Of a stretch of DNA of 64,000 bases, positions 42,859 to 54,759 are shown piece by piece; position 1 is the stretch's first letter; every line of letters starts with the position of its first letter. The stretch is taken from the NCBI RefSeq assembly GCF_900184685.1, contig NZ_FXXL01000005.1, positions 186,001 through 250,000 on the forward strand, in the 5' to 3' direction. The translations under genes were made by a program, and so were the position numbers. The notes under the pieces were generated by a model, which worked only from the letters and a program-made list of their open reading frames with translations, was not told where the DNA came from and did not search any database. The stretch comes from Butyricimonas sp. Marseille-P3923. GTDB lineage: Bacteria; Bacteroidota; Bacteroidia; Bacteroidales; Marinifilaceae.

Positions 42859-44703
42859 TTATTTTCCTAATAATTCGGTTATTTTTTCTTTCAGCTCAAC
42901 TACCGTGAAAGGTAATCCTGCTACTTTATTATACTGATAGTAATTGTGGTGCGGGAACTTAGCTCTCAAATATTGAGCAAATTGTCCCAAATTCAACTCG
43001 CAAACGATAATCTTCTTGAATTTCGCAAGCACTTCACCCGTGTTCTTCGGAAGCGGATTAATAAAATTGAAGTGAGCCAAACTTACATCCGCACCCTCTT
43101 CTCTCAGTTCCTTTACCACGGAATACAAGTGACCGTAAGTACCACCCCATCCGACAACAAGCACATCGCCACCATCTTGGCTTCCGAACACTTCCTGTTC
43201 CGGGATATAATCGGCAATCTTAGCCACTTTCGCATCACGCAAGTCAGTCATCACCTGATGGTTTTCAGGAACATAACTAATCTCTCCGGTAACATTTACT
43301 TTTTCCAAACCACCGATGCGGTGTTCCAGACCTTTCGTTCCCGGCAAAGCCCACATTCTAGCCAAAGTTTCCGGATCACGAGCGTAAGGCTTGTAATCAT
43401 CTCCCTCTTTAGCCACTCTCGGGGTTATCACCGGAAGATCTTTCATTGCCGGAATCTTCCACGGTTGCGCACCGTTTCCAAGATAACCGTCAGTCAACAG
43501 AACAACCGGAGTCATGTGTTCAACTGCTATTTTAGCTGCCCAGAACGCGTAATCGAAGCAGTTACCCGGGGTACTTGCCGCTACAACAGGCATAGGACTT
43601 TCACCGTTACGCCCGTAAAGAGCCTGCAATAAGTCGGATTGCTCCGTCTTCGTGGGAAGACCTGTTGAAGGACCACCGCGTTGAACGTCAACAATAACCA
43701 AAGGCAATTCAGCCATTACAGCCAATCCGGCAGCTTCGCTCTTCAATGCAAGACCAGGACCGGAAGTAGTAGTTATAGCCAGATTACCCACGTAACTTGC
43801 ACCGATAGAAGTACAAATTCCGGCAATCTCATCCTCTGCCTGATAGGTTTTCACACCTAAATCACGTCTTAATGCTAATTCCTGTAAAATATCCGTTGCC
43901 GGAGTGATAGGATAAGAACCGCAGAACAAAGGTAAATTAGCCTTTTCAGCCGCTGCAAGGAATCCCCATGCAGTTGCCTTGTTTCCGGTAATCGTACGGT
44001 AGCGACCTTTCTCTATATGAGCAGGAGCCACATTGAAGTGTACAGCTAAAGCGTGTACGTTGGCAGCATAATTAAATCCGCTTTCCAAAACTTTCACGTT
44101 AGCTTTAGCGATCTCCGGTTTCTTACCGAATTTCTGGTTAATAAAATCTCTCGTATGATCTACCGTACGGTCAAACATCCAGTATATCATACCAAGAGCA
44201 AACATATTCTTACATTTAACGATAGATTTTTGATCCAGACCGCTGTCTTTCAAAGCCTCTTCCGTCAAAGTTGTCACTTTTACCGGGACTACATTATAAT
44301 CCTGCAAAACAACATCTTCCAACGGATTTGCCTTATACCCTGCTTTCTCGATGTTCTTATCATTAAATGCATCCAAATTCACGATAATCGTCGCACCCTT
44401 TTTAGCCCAACGCAAATTAGCTTTTAAAGCGGCAGGATTCATCGCCACAAGCACATCAGCAAAATCACCCGGGGTTTTCACCGGATTATCCCCAATATGT
44501 ACCTGAAAACCGGAAACACCACCTACAGTTCCTTGCGGTGCGCGTATCTCCGCGGGATAATCGGGAAACGTTGATACCCCGTTTCCAAATAAAGCTGCAG
44601 CATCCGAGAACTGCGAACCCGTCAATTGCATACCATCTCCCGAGTCCCCCGAAAAACGGATTACAATATTTTTTTTGTCGATAACTTCTGTCTTTTCACT
44701 CAT
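42859..44703 (-). CDS. korA: 2-oxoacid:ferredoxin oxidoreductase alpha subunit, gamma-alpha fusion (KorA-like)
   Basis: This 614-aa protein begins with a gamma-type domain (about 1-190, VIRFSGDSGDGMQLTGSQFS, PDYPAEIRAPQGTVGGVSGF), followed by an alpha-type pyrimidine-binding domain (about 210-430, FCGSYPITPATDILQELALR, TYQAEDEIAGICTSIGASYV, ITTTSGPGLALKSEAAGLAV). The C-terminal domain binds CoA or partner (DVLVVGWGGTYGHLYSVVKE). The fusion and length are those of the two-subunit KorAB enzymes of Bacteroidota. A good promoter (TTG-N19-TACATTTG) lies at 44785-44814. Confidence 0.92.
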   Translation of the reverse strand: MSEKTEVIDKKNIVIRFSGDSGDGMQLTGSQFSDAAALFGNGVSTFPDYPAEIRAPQGTVGGVSGFQVHIGDNPVKTPGDFADVLVAMNPAALKANLRWAKKGATIIVNLDAFNDKNIEKAGYKANPLEDVVLQDYNVVPVKVTTLTEEALKDSGLDQKSIVKCKNMFALGMIYWMFDRTVDHTRDFINQKFGKKPEIAKANVKVLESGFNYAANVHALAVHFNVAPAHIEKGRYRTITGNKATAWGFLAAAEKANLPLFCGSYPITPATDILQELALRRDLGVKTYQAEDEIAGICTSIGASYVGNLAITTTSGPGLALKSEAAGLAVMAELPLVIVDVQRGGPSTGLPTKTEQSDLLQALYGRNGESPMPVVAASTPGNCFDYAFWAAKIAVEHMTPVVLLTDGYLGNGAQPWKIPAMKDLPVITPRVAKEGDDYKPYARDPETLARMWALPGTKGLEHRIGGLEKVNVTGEISYVPENHQVMTDLRDAKVAKIADYIPEQEVFGSQDGGDVLVVGWGGTYGHLYSVVKELREEGADVSLAHFNFINPLPKNTGEVLAKFKKIIVCELNLGQFAQYLRAKFPHHNYYQYNKVAGLPFTVVELKEKITELLGK

Positions 44704-45051
44704 GACTTAGTTATTTGTTCTTTAATATTAAATTACAAAATGTATATTACAAAATCACACAATTTTTATGTTGTAAAACATATGCAAATGTAGCCAATAC
44801 AAACATCTAAACAAGTTTGTATCAGTATTTTTTTCTTTCGGCATATACCATTGACAATCAAGCTTGAGCATGTTGAAAAACATATTTTTCAACACAGATA
44901 AAATAAAACAGTTCTAAACAAGGCTCATTTTTCCGCCTTTTTTTGTTACTTTCTTGTTACCGTTGAAAATTCCAACGAATAATTTCCCTTTCAAAATGGA
45001 ACAAAAACACCCAAAAAATTGTATACGTAATAAAAACAAATTTAACTCATT
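44704..45051. other. Divergent korA-corA intergenic region with inverted repeats
   Basis: The 348-nt region has no supported gene. It holds the korA promoter (44785-44814, minus) and an inverted repeat ATACAAAC/GTTTGTAT (44797-44804 and 44815-44822) overlapping its -33 side. A perfect 10-bp repeat TGTTGAAAAA/TTTTTCAACA (44871-44880 and 44885-44894) lies nearer the middle. I see no convincing corA promoter box. Confidence 0.6.
44785..44814 (-). promoter_or_regulatory. korA promoter
   Basis: On the minus strand TTG (44812-44814), a 19-nt spacer and TACATTTG (44785-44792) match the Bacteroidota primary sigma consensus. The -7 box is about 82 nt upstream of the korA ATG. An 8-bp inverted repeat flanks the -33 box and could be an operator. 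Confidence 0.65.
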
Positions 45052-46113
45052 ATGGCTAGATTTCTGAAAGATCGGACAAAATCACAAGGAGCCGCTCCCG
45101 GTTCCCTTATCTTTATCGGGAAACAGAAAATGACTAAAAATTCGATCCATGTCATACAATACACCCCGGAAGGAGTCAAAGAATCCTTTCCGGAAACAGT
45201 CGACGGTATCAGTAATATGGTATCCAACGACCACATGACATGGATCAACATATCCGGTCTTCAGAATACAGGCCTGATTGCCGAAATAGGAAAAGCATTC
45301 GATATATCTTCCCTTTTTCTGGAAGACATTTTAAACACAGACCAGCGTCCCCGGTTCAGCGATGAATCCGACCACCTGTACATTATTGCCAAATCTTTCT
45401 ATCTAGGCAAAGAAGATGATATCGTACACATGGAACAACTCTCTTTCATCGTCGGCTCTCACTATCTGATTACAGTGCAGGAAACCGACGCAGATTATTT
45501 CAAGGATGTAAAGAAACGCCTTTATGACGGGAAAACCCGTATCCGCACTTATGGCACGGACTACCTTTGCTATGCGCTGCTGGATACGATTGTAGACAGC
45601 TATATCATCAACTTGGAAATACTGGGTGCCGCTATTGAGTCAAGAGGAAAAACAATCCTCGAATCCGATGTGAAAACAATAGAAGGTCTTTATCATTACA
45701 AAACGGAATTATCCTACATCCGGAAAAACGTCCGTCCTTTCAAAGAAGTCACCTCTCGTTTCACGAACTGTGATTCGTCCTTAATCAATGAACGCACGTA
45801 CACCTATCTGCACGACTTGGACGACTTGGTTCTACAAGCACAAGAAGCCATAGAAATCTACTACTCCATGGTATCCGACCAGATCAATCTTTACCAAACC
45901 AACACTAGCAACCGGATCAACGACGTCATGAAAGTATTGACGATTTTCTCCGCCATCTTCATCCCGCTCACTTTCATCGCCGGCATCTACGGAATGAACT
46001 TCCAATACATGCCCGAACTAAATCACCGCTACGCTTACCCCATCCTATGGGGTATCATGATTGTTATCACCATCATCATGCTACTCTATTTTAAACGGAA
46101 AAAATGGCTTTAG
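45052..46113 (+). CDS. corA: CorA-family magnesium/cobalt transporter
   Basis: This 353-aa protein has a cytoplasmic N-terminal domain (about 1-285) and two C-terminal spans. The signature IYGMNF follows the first span (VLTIFSAIFIPLTFIAGIYG), and the second span (LWGIMIVITIIMLLYF) ends in the basic tail KRKKWL. These are the standard CorA features for a pentameric divalent-cation channel. It is divergent from korA and convergent with DUF3467. Its TAG stop lies inside the left arm of the inverted repeat that separates it from DUF3467. Confidence 0.95.
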   Translation: MARFLKDRTKSQGAAPGSLIFIGKQKMTKNSIHVIQYTPEGVKESFPETVDGISNMVSNDHMTWINISGLQNTGLIAEIGKAFDISSLFLEDILNTDQRPRFSDESDHLYIIAKSFYLGKEDDIVHMEQLSFIVGSHYLITVQETDADYFKDVKKRLYDGKTRIRTYGTDYLCYALLDTIVDSYIINLEILGAAIESRGKTILESDVKTIEGLYHYKTELSYIRKNVRPFKEVTSRFTNCDSSLINERTYTYLHDLDDLVLQAQEAIEIYYSMVSDQINLYQTNTSNRINDVMKVLTIFSAIFIPLTFIAGIYGMNFQYMPELNHRYAYPILWGIMIVITIIMLLYFKRKKWL

Positions 46114-46195
46114 TAATTTTAGATTTACGATTTCAGATTTATGATTCCAGTCGCACAAATCTGTGCTTGTGGAAATCTGAAATCGTAAATTACTA
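46111..46195. terminator. Long inverted repeat between corA and DUF3467, dispersed repeat copy 2
   Basis: The arm at 46173-46195, reversed, reads TAGTAATTTACGATTTCAGATTT when joined in parts, and the left arm (46111-46140) is the same apart from a 7-nt TAGATTT insertion. Each arm contains the stop codon of one of the convergent genes. A second hairpin GCACA/TGTGC (46153-46166) sits in the loop. Related sequence is found at 795-829 and 57841-57904. Confidence 0.7.
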
Positions 46196-46510
46196 AGCCT
46201 GTCCCTTCGTTCCCAAATCCAACGGGAACATCGGGGTTCCGGGACCACCACCTTCGGGCAAGTTAATTTTACCGAAATTCATTTCAAATTTACGGATGTT
46301 ATCTTGTAACGCCAACATCAAACGTTTGGCATGTTCCGGGGTCAGTATGATACGACTCTTCACGTCAGCCTTCGGCACACCCGGCATAATACGAATAAAA
46401 TCCACGATAAACTCCGACGAGGAATGGGAAATTATAGCCAGATTAGCATAAGTCCCTTGTGCCACCTCGTGACTTAATTCGATATCAAGTTGTTGTTTTT
46501 TCTCTTCCAT
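46193..46510 (-). CDS. DUF3467-family protein
   Basis: The ATG at 46510 (MEEKKQQLDIEL) gives 105 aa. The family pattern is clear: EVAQGTYANLAIISHSSSEF, IVDFIRIMPGVPKADVKSRI and ILTPEHAKRLMLALQDNIRK, followed by a glycine/proline-rich tail. The protein is soluble and cytoplasmic; its function is unknown. The gene follows rpoC on the same strand, beyond a strong hairpin terminator, so it is fed by readthrough or by a promoter I cannot see. I believe the rpoC-DUF3467 order is common in Bacteroidota. Confidence 0.9.
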   Translation of the reverse strand: MEEKKQQLDIELSHEVAQGTYANLAIISHSSSEFIVDFIRIMPGVPKADVKSRIILTPEHAKRLMLALQDNIRKFEMNFGKINLPEGGGPGTPMFPLDLGTKGQA

Positions 46511-46536
46511 AATGGTTCGGTTATAGTTATAAAACA

Positions 46537-46562
46537 ATAGAGGCGCCTTTCGGCGCCTCTAT
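46537..46562 (-). terminator. Hairpin terminator after rpoC
   Basis: On the minus strand ATAGAGGCGCC pairs perfectly with GGCGCCTCTAT around a GAAA tetraloop and is followed by TGTTTTAT. It starts 8 nt after the rpoC stop and lies before DUF3467. Confidence 0.85.
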
Positions 46563-46569
46563 CTTATCG

Positions 46570-49500
46570 TTATTTTTCCATCCTTTCGAGATCCGCCTTA
46601 GAGCCTACGATCATACCTCTAAACTCTTTCATACCTGTTCCCACCGGTATCAAGTGACCGCAAATCACGTTCTCTTTCAATCCTTCCAGAGGATCGACCT
46701 TACCGTAAATTGCAGCTTCGTTCAACACCTTCGTGGTCTCTTGGAATGAAGCAGCAGAGATAAAGCTTGCCGTCTGCAATGCAGCGCGGGTAATTCCTTG
46801 TAATACCTGTGCCGAAGTTGCGGGCACCGCATCCCTAGCCTCAATCACCTTCAAGTCACGACGTTTCAATTGAGAGTTAATATCTCTCAACATACGTACC
46901 GTGATAATTTGTCCCGGTTTCACCCGATCCGAATCTCCGGCATCCAGTACAACTTTCTTACCGTAGATTGAATCGTTTTCTTCCATGAACTCACCTTTAT
47001 CAACGATTTGGTTTTCCAAGAATCTCGTGTCTCCGGCATCTTGAATCAATACCTTACGCATCATTTGGTGTACGATAATCTCGAAGTGCTTATCGTTAAT
47101 CTTCACACCCTGCATACGATACACATCCTGTACCTCGTTCACGATATATTCCTGTACTTTGATCGGTCCCTCAATATTCAGGATATCAGTCGGGGTAATC
47201 GCACCGTCAGACAACGGGGTTCCGGCACGTACATAATCGTTCTCCTGAACCAATATCTGTTTTGACAGAGATACCAGATACTTCTTCACCTCACCGGCTT
47301 TAGAAGTTACGATGATCTCGCGGTTACCACGCTTGATCTTACCATAAGTTACCTCCCCGTCAATTTCCGATACAACCGCAGGGTTCGACGGGTTACGAGC
47401 TTCAAACAACTCGGTAACACGAGGAAGACCTCCCGTGATATCGCCTGCCTTACCAACAGCCCTCGGAATCTTCGCGATCGTACTACCTGCCGTTACCTCT
47501 GCACCTTCTTTTACAACGATGTGAGCGCCTACCGGCAAGTTGTAACTCTTGATCATATTTCCTTCCGCATCATTGATACGCAAAGCGGGAGCTTTCATCT
47601 TGTCACGGAACTCGATGATAATCATCTCTCTAAATCCGGTCGTTTCGTCAGATTCTTCCTTGTAGGTTTCACCCTCAATCAAGTTCTCCAACCCGACAGT
47701 TCCGGCAAATTCAGTAATGATCAACGCATTGAACGGGTCCCATTCACAAAGCAACTCACCTTTATTTACTTCATCACCATCCTTCACGAACAATTTAGCC
47801 CCATAAGGAATAGCGTGAGAAATCAATATAATATTCGTGTTTTTATCCAGAATGCGCAACTCCGTCAAACGTCCGACAACAACGTCACAAGTCGTTCCGT
47901 TATCCAACACATGCTCGACAGAACGCAATTCCTCATACTCGACATAACCGTCATATTTCGCTTTCAACGAGTTCTCGCTGGAAATATTTCCGGCAGTACC
48001 TCCCACGTGGAAAGTTCTCAATGTCAACTGGGTACCCGGCTCACCAATAGACTGTGCTGCAATAACTCCGACAGCCTCACCTTTCTCAACCATACGGCTG
48101 GTAGCAAGGTTACGTCCATAACATTTAGCACAAACTCCTTTCTTCGCCTCACAAGTCAGTACGGAACGTACTTCAACCCGCTCGATCGGTGATTTTTCAA
48201 TAATATCGGCAATCACTTCCGTGATCTCGTCACCCGATGCCACGATCAATTCACCGGTATTCGGGTGATAAATATCATGCACGGACACGCGTCCCAATAT
48301 TCTCTCGGACAAAGAAGATACGATCTCCTCGTTATTCTTGATAGCCGAAATGGTAACCCCTCTCAACGTACCGCAGTCTTCCTCGGTAATCGTGATGTCA
48401 TTTGCCACGTCAACCAAACGACGAGTCAGGTATCCGGCGTCTGCCGTCTTCAATGCCGTATCCGCCAAACCTTTACGAGCACCGTGGGTTGAAATGAAGT
48501 ACTCCAACACCGAAAGCCCTTCCTTAAAGTTCGCCAAAATCGGGTTCTCGATAATCTGACCACCGGTAGCTCCGGATTTTTGGGGTTTCGCCATCAATCC
48601 ACGCATACCACCCAACTGACGAATCTGCTCGCGAGATCCACGGGCTCCGGAATCCAACATCATGTAGATAGAATTGAATCCCTGGTCGTCAGATGCCAAC
48701 TGCTTCATCAAAGTTGAAGTCAAGTTAGCGTTCACGTGTGTCCAAATATCAATAATCTGGTTATATCTTTCATTATTGGTAATGAATCCCATGTTATAGT
48801 TCATCATCACCTCTTCCACTTGATCGTATCCCTCCTGCAACAAATCTTGCTTGTTCTCCGGCACGATAACGTCACCCAAGTTGAATGACAAACCACCCTC
48901 GAACGCCTTACGGTACCCCAAGTCTTTGATATCATCCAAGAACTTGGCGGTCACATCCACCCCGCAACGTTTGAACACGTCACCGATGATGTCACGCAAA
49001 GCTTTCTTCGTGATCAAGGTATTAATATACGGATAATTCTTCGGGGTAAACTGATTCAATATCACACGACCGACAGTAGTCTTAATCATGTGGTTGATCG
49101 CGTTTCCTTCATTATCTACATCATCAATTTTCACTTCAATCTCGGCATGCAAATCCACAGCCCGCTCGTTGAAAGCGATAATCACTTCCTCGGGAGCATA
49201 GAACTTCAAACCTTCACCCTTCACGCCTTTTCTCGGTTTCGTGATATAGTACAAACCGAGTACCATATCTTGAGAAGGTACCGTGATAGGCGCACCGTTA
49301 GCCGGATTCAAGATGTTATGCGAACACAACATCAAAATCTGCGCTTCCAGAACAGCCTCGTTACCTAACGGCAAGTGCACAGCCATCTGGTCACCGTCAA
49401 AGTCGGCATTAAATCCAGTACAAGCCAAAGGATGCAAACGGATAGCCTTACCCTCGATCAATTTCGGCTGGAAAGCCTGAATACCCAAGCGGTGCAAAGT

Positions 49501-50814
49501 CGGCGCACGGTTCAACAAAACCGGATGCCCTCTCAACACATTTTCCAGAATATCCCAAACAATCGGGTCACGACGATCCACAATCTTTTTCGCACTCTTC
49601 ACCGTCTTCACGATACCGCGCTCGATCAACTTACGGATAATAAACGGCATGTACAATTCGGCAGCCATATCTTTCGGAAGACCGCATTCGTGCATCTTCA
49701 AGTCCGGTCCAACGACAATTACCGAACGTGCGGAATAGTCAACACGCTTACCCAACAAATTCTGACGGAAACGTCCTTGTTTACCTTTCAAACTGTCGGA
49801 CAAAGATTTCAACGGTCTGTTATTCTCGATCTTTACAGCGTTAGACTTACGAGAGTTATCGAACAATGAATCCACGGCCTCCTGTAACATACGTTTTTCA
49901 TTACGTAAGATCACATCCGGAGCCTTGATCTCGATCAATCTCTTCAAACGATTGTTACGGATGATTACCCGTCTGTACAAATCGTTCAAATCGGAAGTCG
50001 CAAAACGACCACCGTCCAACGGAACCAGCGGACGCAACTCGGGCGGTATCACAGACAACACCTTCACGATCATCCATTCCGGTTTATTAATCTCTTTACT
50101 CTCGCGGAAAGCCTCTACAACCTGCAAACGTTTCAAAGCTTCGTTCTTTCTCTGTTGAGAAGTCTCCGTATTCGCTTTATTTCTCAAATCATAGGACAAA
50201 TCATCCAAATCCAGACGCTCCAACAACATGGAGATCGCCTCGGCACCCATCTTAGCAATGAATTTATTCGGATCATCATCATCCAGATATTGATTATCCG
50301 TCGGAAGCTTATCCAGAATATCCAGATATTCCTCCTCCGTCAAAAAGTCCATTGTTTTGATACCGGTATCACCCATGATACCCGGGTTCACCACCACGTA
50401 TCTCTCGTAATAGATCACGGTATCCAGTTTCTTGGAAGGCAAACCTAACAAGTAACCGATTTTATTCGGTAATGATTTGAAATACCAGATATGAGCCACC
50501 GGAACCACCAATTGAATGTGCCCCATGCGCTCACGTCTTACCTTCTTCTCCGTCACCTCGACACCACAACGGTCACAAACGATCCCTTTATAACGAATAC
50601 GTTTGTACTTACCGCAATGACATTCGTAATCCTTCACCGGTCCGAAAATACGCTCGCAGAACAAACCGTCACGTTCAGGCTTGTAAGTACGATAGTTAAT
50701 CGTCTCCGGTTTTAGTACAGCGCCACTGGATCGTTCCAGAATCTCTTCCGGCGAAGCCAACCCAATCGCTATCTTAGTAAAACTCTTTACTTTATTGTCT
50801 TTTCTGAAGGCCAT
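46570..50814 (-). CDS. rpoC: DNA-directed RNA polymerase subunit beta'
   Basis: This 1414-aa protein has the N-terminal zinc ribbon [20 protein letters not shown], the catalytic Mg2+ loop NADFDGDQM near residue 470, the second zinc site ([13 protein letters not shown]) and the trigger-loop/bridge-helix region ([20 protein letters not shown]). The length is that of Bacteroidota beta'. It is the main catalytic subunit with RpoB. It follows rpoB after 91 nt that hold an AT-rich inverted repeat. Confidence 0.99.
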   Translation of the reverse strand: MAFRKDNKVKSFTKIAIGLASPEEILERSSGAVLKPETINYRTYKPERDGLFCERIFGPVKDYECHCGKYKRIRYKGIVCDRCGVEVTEKKVRRERMGHIQLVVPVAHIWYFKSLPNKIGYLLGLPSKKLDTVIYYERYVVVNPGIMGDTGIKTMDFLTEEEYLDILDKLPTDNQYLDDDDPNKFIAKMGAEAISMLLERLDLDDLSYDLRNKANTETSQQRKNEALKRLQVVEAFRESKEINKPEWMIVKVLSVIPPELRPLVPLDGGRFATSDLNDLYRRVIIRNNRLKRLIEIKAPDVILRNEKRMLQEAVDSLFDNSRKSNAVKIENNRPLKSLSDSLKGKQGRFRQNLLGKRVDYSARSVIVVGPDLKMHECGLPKDMAAELYMPFIIRKLIERGIVKTVKSAKKIVDRRDPIVWDILENVLRGHPVLLNRAPTLHRLGIQAFQPKLIEGKAIRLHPLACTGFNADFDGDQMAVHLPLGNEAVLEAQILMLCSHNILNPANGAPITVPSQDMVLGLYYITKPRKGVKGEGLKFYAPEEVIIAFNERAVDLHAEIEVKIDDVDNEGNAINHMIKTTVGRVILNQFTPKNYPYINTLITKKALRDIIGDVFKRCGVDVTAKFLDDIKDLGYRKAFEGGLSFNLGDVIVPENKQDLLQEGYDQVEEVMMNYNMGFITNNERYNQIIDIWTHVNANLTSTLMKQLASDDQGFNSIYMMLDSGARGSREQIRQLGGMRGLMAKPQKSGATGGQIIENPILANFKEGLSVLEYFISTHGARKGLADTALKTADAGYLTRRLVDVANDITITEEDCGTLRGVTISAIKNNEEIVSSLSERILGRVSVHDIYHPNTGELIVASGDEITEVIADIIEKSPIERVEVRSVLTCEAKKGVCAKCYGRNLATSRMVEKGEAVGVIAAQSIGEPGTQLTLRTFHVGGTAGNISSENSLKAKYDGYVEYEELRSVEHVLDNGTTCDVVVGRLTELRILDKNTNIILISHAIPYGAKLFVKDGDEVNKGELLCEWDPFNALIITEFAGTVGLENLIEGETYKEESDETTGFREMIIIEFRDKMKAPALRINDAEGNMIKSYNLPVGAHIVVKEGAEVTAGSTIAKIPRAVGKAGDITGGLPRVTELFEARNPSNPAVVSEIDGEVTYGKIKRGNREIIVTSKAGEVKKYLVSLSKQILVQENDYVRAGTPLSDGAITPTDILNIEGPIKVQEYIVNEVQDVYRMQGVKINDKHFEIIVHQMMRKVLIQDAGDTRFLENQIVDKGEFMEENDSIYGKKVVLDAGDSDRVKPGQIITVRMLRDINSQLKRRDLKVIEARDAVPATSAQVLQGITRAALQTASFISAASFQETTKVLNEAAIYGKVDPLEGLKENVICGHLIPVGTGMKEFRGMIVGSKADLERMEK

Positions 50815-50826
50815 ATTTTATTTGTT

Positions 50827-50907
50827 AATTGAAAATTGAAAATTGAGAATTGAAAATTAATAGACTTTCTTTCCCCATTTTCAATTTTCCATTTTCAATT
50901 TTCCATT
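50827..50907. repeat. AT-rich inverted repeat in the rpoB-rpoC spacer
   Basis: Left arm AATTGAAAATTGAAAATTG and onward (50827-50858) pairs with a right arm built of ATTTTCAATTTTCC units (50877-50907). Each arm is itself a short tandem repeat. The right arm reaches the rpoB stop codon. It is probably transcribed as a long weak hairpin within the rpoBC message. Confidence 0.65.
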
Positions 50908-53900
50908 ATATTAGGTTTACGCTCAATCCTAACCCGCGAAGCTCATGCAACAACACGTTGAAAGACTCCGGAATCCCGGGATTCGGCAGAGGTTCCCCTT
51001 TCACGATATGCTCGTAAGTCTTCGTTCTTCCCATCACGTCATCCGACTTCACTGTCAGGATTTCTTGAAGGATATGTGATGCACCGAATGCCTCGAGTGC
51101 CCAAACCTCCATCTCTCCGAAACGCTGACCTCCGAACTGAGCCTTACCTCCAAGAGGTTGTTGAGTAATCAACGAGTACGGACCGATAGAACGAGCATGC
51201 ATCTTATCATCAACCATGTGCCCCAACTTCAACATGTAGATCACACCCACGGTTGCCGGCTGGTCGAAACGTTCTCCCGTTCCCCCGTCATACAAGTACG
51301 TGGTACCGAATCTGGGTACACCGGCTTCGTCCGTGTACTTATTGATATCTTCAAGAGTTGCACCATCGAAAATAGGGGTAGCAAACTTCACTCCCAAGTT
51401 CTTACCTGCCCAACCCAATACGGTTTCGAATACCTGTCCCAAGTTCATACGGGAAGGCACACCCAACGGGTTCAAACAAATATCAACCGGAGTACCGTCA
51501 GCCAAGAACGGCATATCTTCCACCCTTACCACGCGGGATACAATACCCTTGTTACCGTGACGTCCTGCCATCTTATCACCGATTTGTAATTTACGCTTTT
51601 TAGCCACGTAAACTTTCGCCATCTTGATGATACCCGTGGGAAGTTCGTCCCCGACAGTAGCGTTGTATTTCTTACGTTTGATCTGTCCCTCTATCTCTTT
51701 GTACTTGATGATATAGTTATGCAACAAGTCGCGGATCATATCATTCTTCTGCTTGTCTGTCGTCCACTTGTTCGGGTTGATCTGCAAGAAATCCATATTC
51801 TGCAACATCTTGTACGAGAACTTCACGCCTTTCGGAACAATATCCTCGTTCAAATAATTCTTCACGCCTTGTGAAGTCTTACCGTTCACCAGTTCGAACA
51901 ACTTATCGATCAACAGAGAAGTAAGATCACCTACTTTACGTTGGAACTGCTCGTCTAACTCTGCCAGTATATTCTTTCCGGCAGCTTTAGTCTTGCGGTC
52001 GCTGATCGTGCGTTGGAACAGCTTCTTGTCGATAATCACACCCTTCAAAGACGGGGAAGCCTTCAAAGAAGCATCTTTCACGTCACCGGCTTTGTCACCG
52101 AAGATGGCTCTCAACAACTTTTCTTCCGGACTCGGGTCAGACTCTCCTTTCGGGGTAATCTTACCGATCAAGATATCTCCCGGCTGTACACGAGCTCCGA
52201 CACGAATGATTCCGTTTTCATCCAGATCTTTCGTTGCCTCTTCACTCACGTTCGGGATATCGGCCGTCAACTCCTCAAGACCGCGTTTCGTTTCACGCAC
52301 TTCCAAAGAATACTCGTCCACGTGAACAGAAGTGAACACGTCATTCCGAACAATATTTTCGGAGATCACGATAGCATCCTCGTAGTTGTACCCCTTCCAA
52401 GGCATGAATGCCACTTTCAGGTTACGCCCGAGAGCCAACTCACCCTTCTGGGAAGAATAACCTTCCGTCAGAATCTGTCCTTCTTCTACACGCTCGCCTT
52501 TTCTCACGATCGGCTTCAACGTGATTGTCGTACTTTGGTTAGTACGTTGATATTTCGGTAAATAATACTCTTTCGTATCCGGCTCGAAACTTACAAAAGC
52601 CTCTTCTTCCGTGCGGTCATACTTGATCACGATCTTGCGCCCGTCCACGAAACTAACCACACCCGGACCTTCAGCAACAATCTGTGTTCTGGAATCCTTG
52701 ATCAAGTTAGCTTCCAAACCGGTACCCACGATCGGGGACTCCGGAGAAATAATCGGAACTGCCTGACGCATCATGTTAGATCCCATCAATGCGCGGTTAG
52801 CATCATCATGCTCCAAGAACGGAATCAAAGAGGCAGCGATAGAAGCAATCTGGTTCGGGGCAACATCAATCATGTCCACCTCTTCACCCGCTGCCAACGG
52901 GAAGTCGGCATCTTGTCTGGCTTTTACCCGCTTATTGATAAACTTTCCCTCTTCATCAATGGGGGAACTAGCTTGAGCGATTACCTTTTCTTCTTCCTCC
53001 TCTGCCGAATAATATCTCACTCCTTCTTCAGATAAATCCACCACTCCGTTATTCACCTTACGATAGGGAGTTTCGATAAAGCCAAGGTCATTGATCTTCG
53101 CATACACGCAAAGAGATGAAATCAAACCGATATTCGGTCCCTCGGGCGTTTCGATCGGACACAAACGACCATAGTGAGTGTAATGCACGTCACGCACCTC
53201 GAATCCGGCACGATCTCTCGAAAGACCACCGGGTCCCAATGCGGACATACGTCTTTTGTGGGTTATCTCAGCCAGCGGATTCGTTTGATCCATGAACTGG
53301 GACAACGCGTTCGTTCCGAAGAACGAGTTAATTACCGAAGACAAAATCTTCGAATTAATCAAGTCAACCGGGGTAAACACCTCGTTGTCGCGCACGTTCA
53401 TTCTCTCGCGAATCGTACGTGCCATACGGGCCAACCCTACTCCGAATTGATTATATAATTGTTCGCCAACCGTACGTACGCGGCGGTTGCTCAAGTGGTC
53501 GATATCGTCCACGTCCGTCTTGGCGTTCAACAAACGGATCAAATATTTGATGATCTCGATAATATCCTCTTTCGTCAGCACACGGATATCCGGGTCTGTC
53601 GCAAGATTCAACTTCTTGTTCAACTTGTAACGTCCCACGTCACCCAAATCGTAACGTTTGTCCGAGAAGAACAACTTATCAATCACATCGCGTGCAGTAG
53701 CCTCATCTGGCGGCTCCGAACTACGCAATTGCCTGTAAATATGCAACACCGCTTCTTTCTCTGAATTACAGGGATCCTTTTGCAGCGTGTTATATATAAT
53801 AGCATAATCAGCCAAGTTTTGCATTTCCTTGTGAAGAAGGATCGTTTTCGCGCCGGATTCGACAATTGCATCAATATGCTCAGGCTCCAGTACCGTTTCA

Positions 53901-54718
53901 CGATCAACGATAATCTCGTTACGCTCGATAGAAACGACCTCACCGGTATCTTCATCAACGAAATCTTCAATCCAAGATTTCAAAACACGAGCAGCCAAAC
54001 GTCTGCCAACGACTTTCTTCAACCCCGTACGGGAAACATTGACTTCATCTGCAAGACCGAATATCTCGAGGATATCCTTATCCGTTTCAAACCCGATCGC
54101 TCTCAAAAGAGTTGTCACGGGCAATTTTTTCTTCCGGTCGATATACGCGTACATCACGTTATTGATGTCCGTGGCGAACTCGATCCATGAACCCTTGAAC
54201 GGAATAATTCTCGCGGAATAAAGCTTCGTACCATTCGCGTGGATACTTTGCCCGAAGAAAACGCCGGGAGACCTGTGTAACTGAGAAACTACCACTCGCT
54301 CTGCTCCATTGATCACGAAAGTACCCTTCGGAGTCATGTAAGGAACATTTCCTAAATATACATCCTCGATAACGGTATCAAAATCTTCATGTTCCGGGTC
54401 TGTACAGTACAACTTTAACTTCGCTTTCAAGGGTGCGCCGAAAGTCAATCCCTGACTCAAACACTCCTCGATCGTGTAGCGGGGCGGATCTATAAAATAG
54501 TCCAAAAATTCCAAAACAAAGTTGTTCCGTGTATCAGTTATAGGAAAATTTTCCTTGAAAACCGTGTAAAGGCCTTCATTCTTTCTGTTCTCAGGCGTGG
54601 TACCTAATTGAAAAAAGTCCTTGAAAGACTTCAACTGCACCTCAAGAAAATCAGGGTATTCCAGCTGATTTTTTATCGATGCAAAGCTTATTCTATTGTT
54701 TGAATTATATGAAGACAT
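50906..54718 (-). CDS. rpoB: DNA-directed RNA polymerase subunit beta
   Basis: This 1270-aa protein has all beta landmarks. The rifampicin region (about 455-500) reads [40 protein letters not shown], with the Asp, His and Ser positions tied to rifampicin resistance unchanged. [31 protein letters not shown] and [16 protein letters not shown] follow. It forms the active-site cleft with RpoC. A perfect hairpin lies in the 93-nt gap after rplL, a likely attenuator. Confidence 0.99.
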   Translation of the reverse strand: MSSYNSNNRISFASIKNQLEYPDFLEVQLKSFKDFFQLGTTPENRKNEGLYTVFKENFPITDTRNNFVLEFLDYFIDPPRYTIEECLSQGLTFGAPLKAKLKLYCTDPEHEDFDTVIEDVYLGNVPYMTPKGTFVINGAERVVVSQLHRSPGVFFGQSIHANGTKLYSARIIPFKGSWIEFATDINNVMYAYIDRKKKLPVTTLLRAIGFETDKDILEIFGLADEVNVSRTGLKKVVGRRLAARVLKSWIEDFVDEDTGEVVSIERNEIIVDRETVLEPEHIDAIVESGAKTILLHKEMQNLADYAIIYNTLQKDPCNSEKEAVLHIYRQLRSSEPPDEATARDVIDKLFFSDKRYDLGDVGRYKLNKKLNLATDPDIRVLTKEDIIEIIKYLIRLLNAKTDVDDIDHLSNRRVRTVGEQLYNQFGVGLARMARTIRERMNVRDNEVFTPVDLINSKILSSVINSFFGTNALSQFMDQTNPLAEITHKRRMSALGPGGLSRDRAGFEVRDVHYTHYGRLCPIETPEGPNIGLISSLCVYAKINDLGFIETPYRKVNNGVVDLSEEGVRYYSAEEEEEKVIAQASSPIDEEGKFINKRVKARQDADFPLAAGEEVDMIDVAPNQIASIAASLIPFLEHDDANRALMGSNMMRQAVPIISPESPIVGTGLEANLIKDSRTQIVAEGPGVVSFVDGRKIVIKYDRTEEEAFVSFEPDTKEYYLPKYQRTNQSTTITLKPIVRKGERVEEGQILTEGYSSQKGELALGRNLKVAFMPWKGYNYEDAIVISENIVRNDVFTSVHVDEYSLEVRETKRGLEELTADIPNVSEEATKDLDENGIIRVGARVQPGDILIGKITPKGESDPSPEEKLLRAIFGDKAGDVKDASLKASPSLKGVIIDKKLFQRTISDRKTKAAGKNILAELDEQFQRKVGDLTSLLIDKLFELVNGKTSQGVKNYLNEDIVPKGVKFSYKMLQNMDFLQINPNKWTTDKQKNDMIRDLLHNYIIKYKEIEGQIKRKKYNATVGDELPTGIIKMAKVYVAKKRKLQIGDKMAGRHGNKGIVSRVVRVEDMPFLADGTPVDICLNPLGVPSRMNLGQVFETVLGWAGKNLGVKFATPIFDGATLEDINKYTDEAGVPRFGTTYLYDGGTGERFDQPATVGVIYMLKLGHMVDDKMHARSIGPYSLITQQPLGGKAQFGGQRFGEMEVWALEAFGASHILQEILTVKSDDVMGRTKTYEHIVKGEPLPNPGIPESFNVLLHELRGLGLSVNLI

Positions 54719-54759
54719 CTATTATTTTTTTTGAACCTAAACAATCATAACAACAAAAT

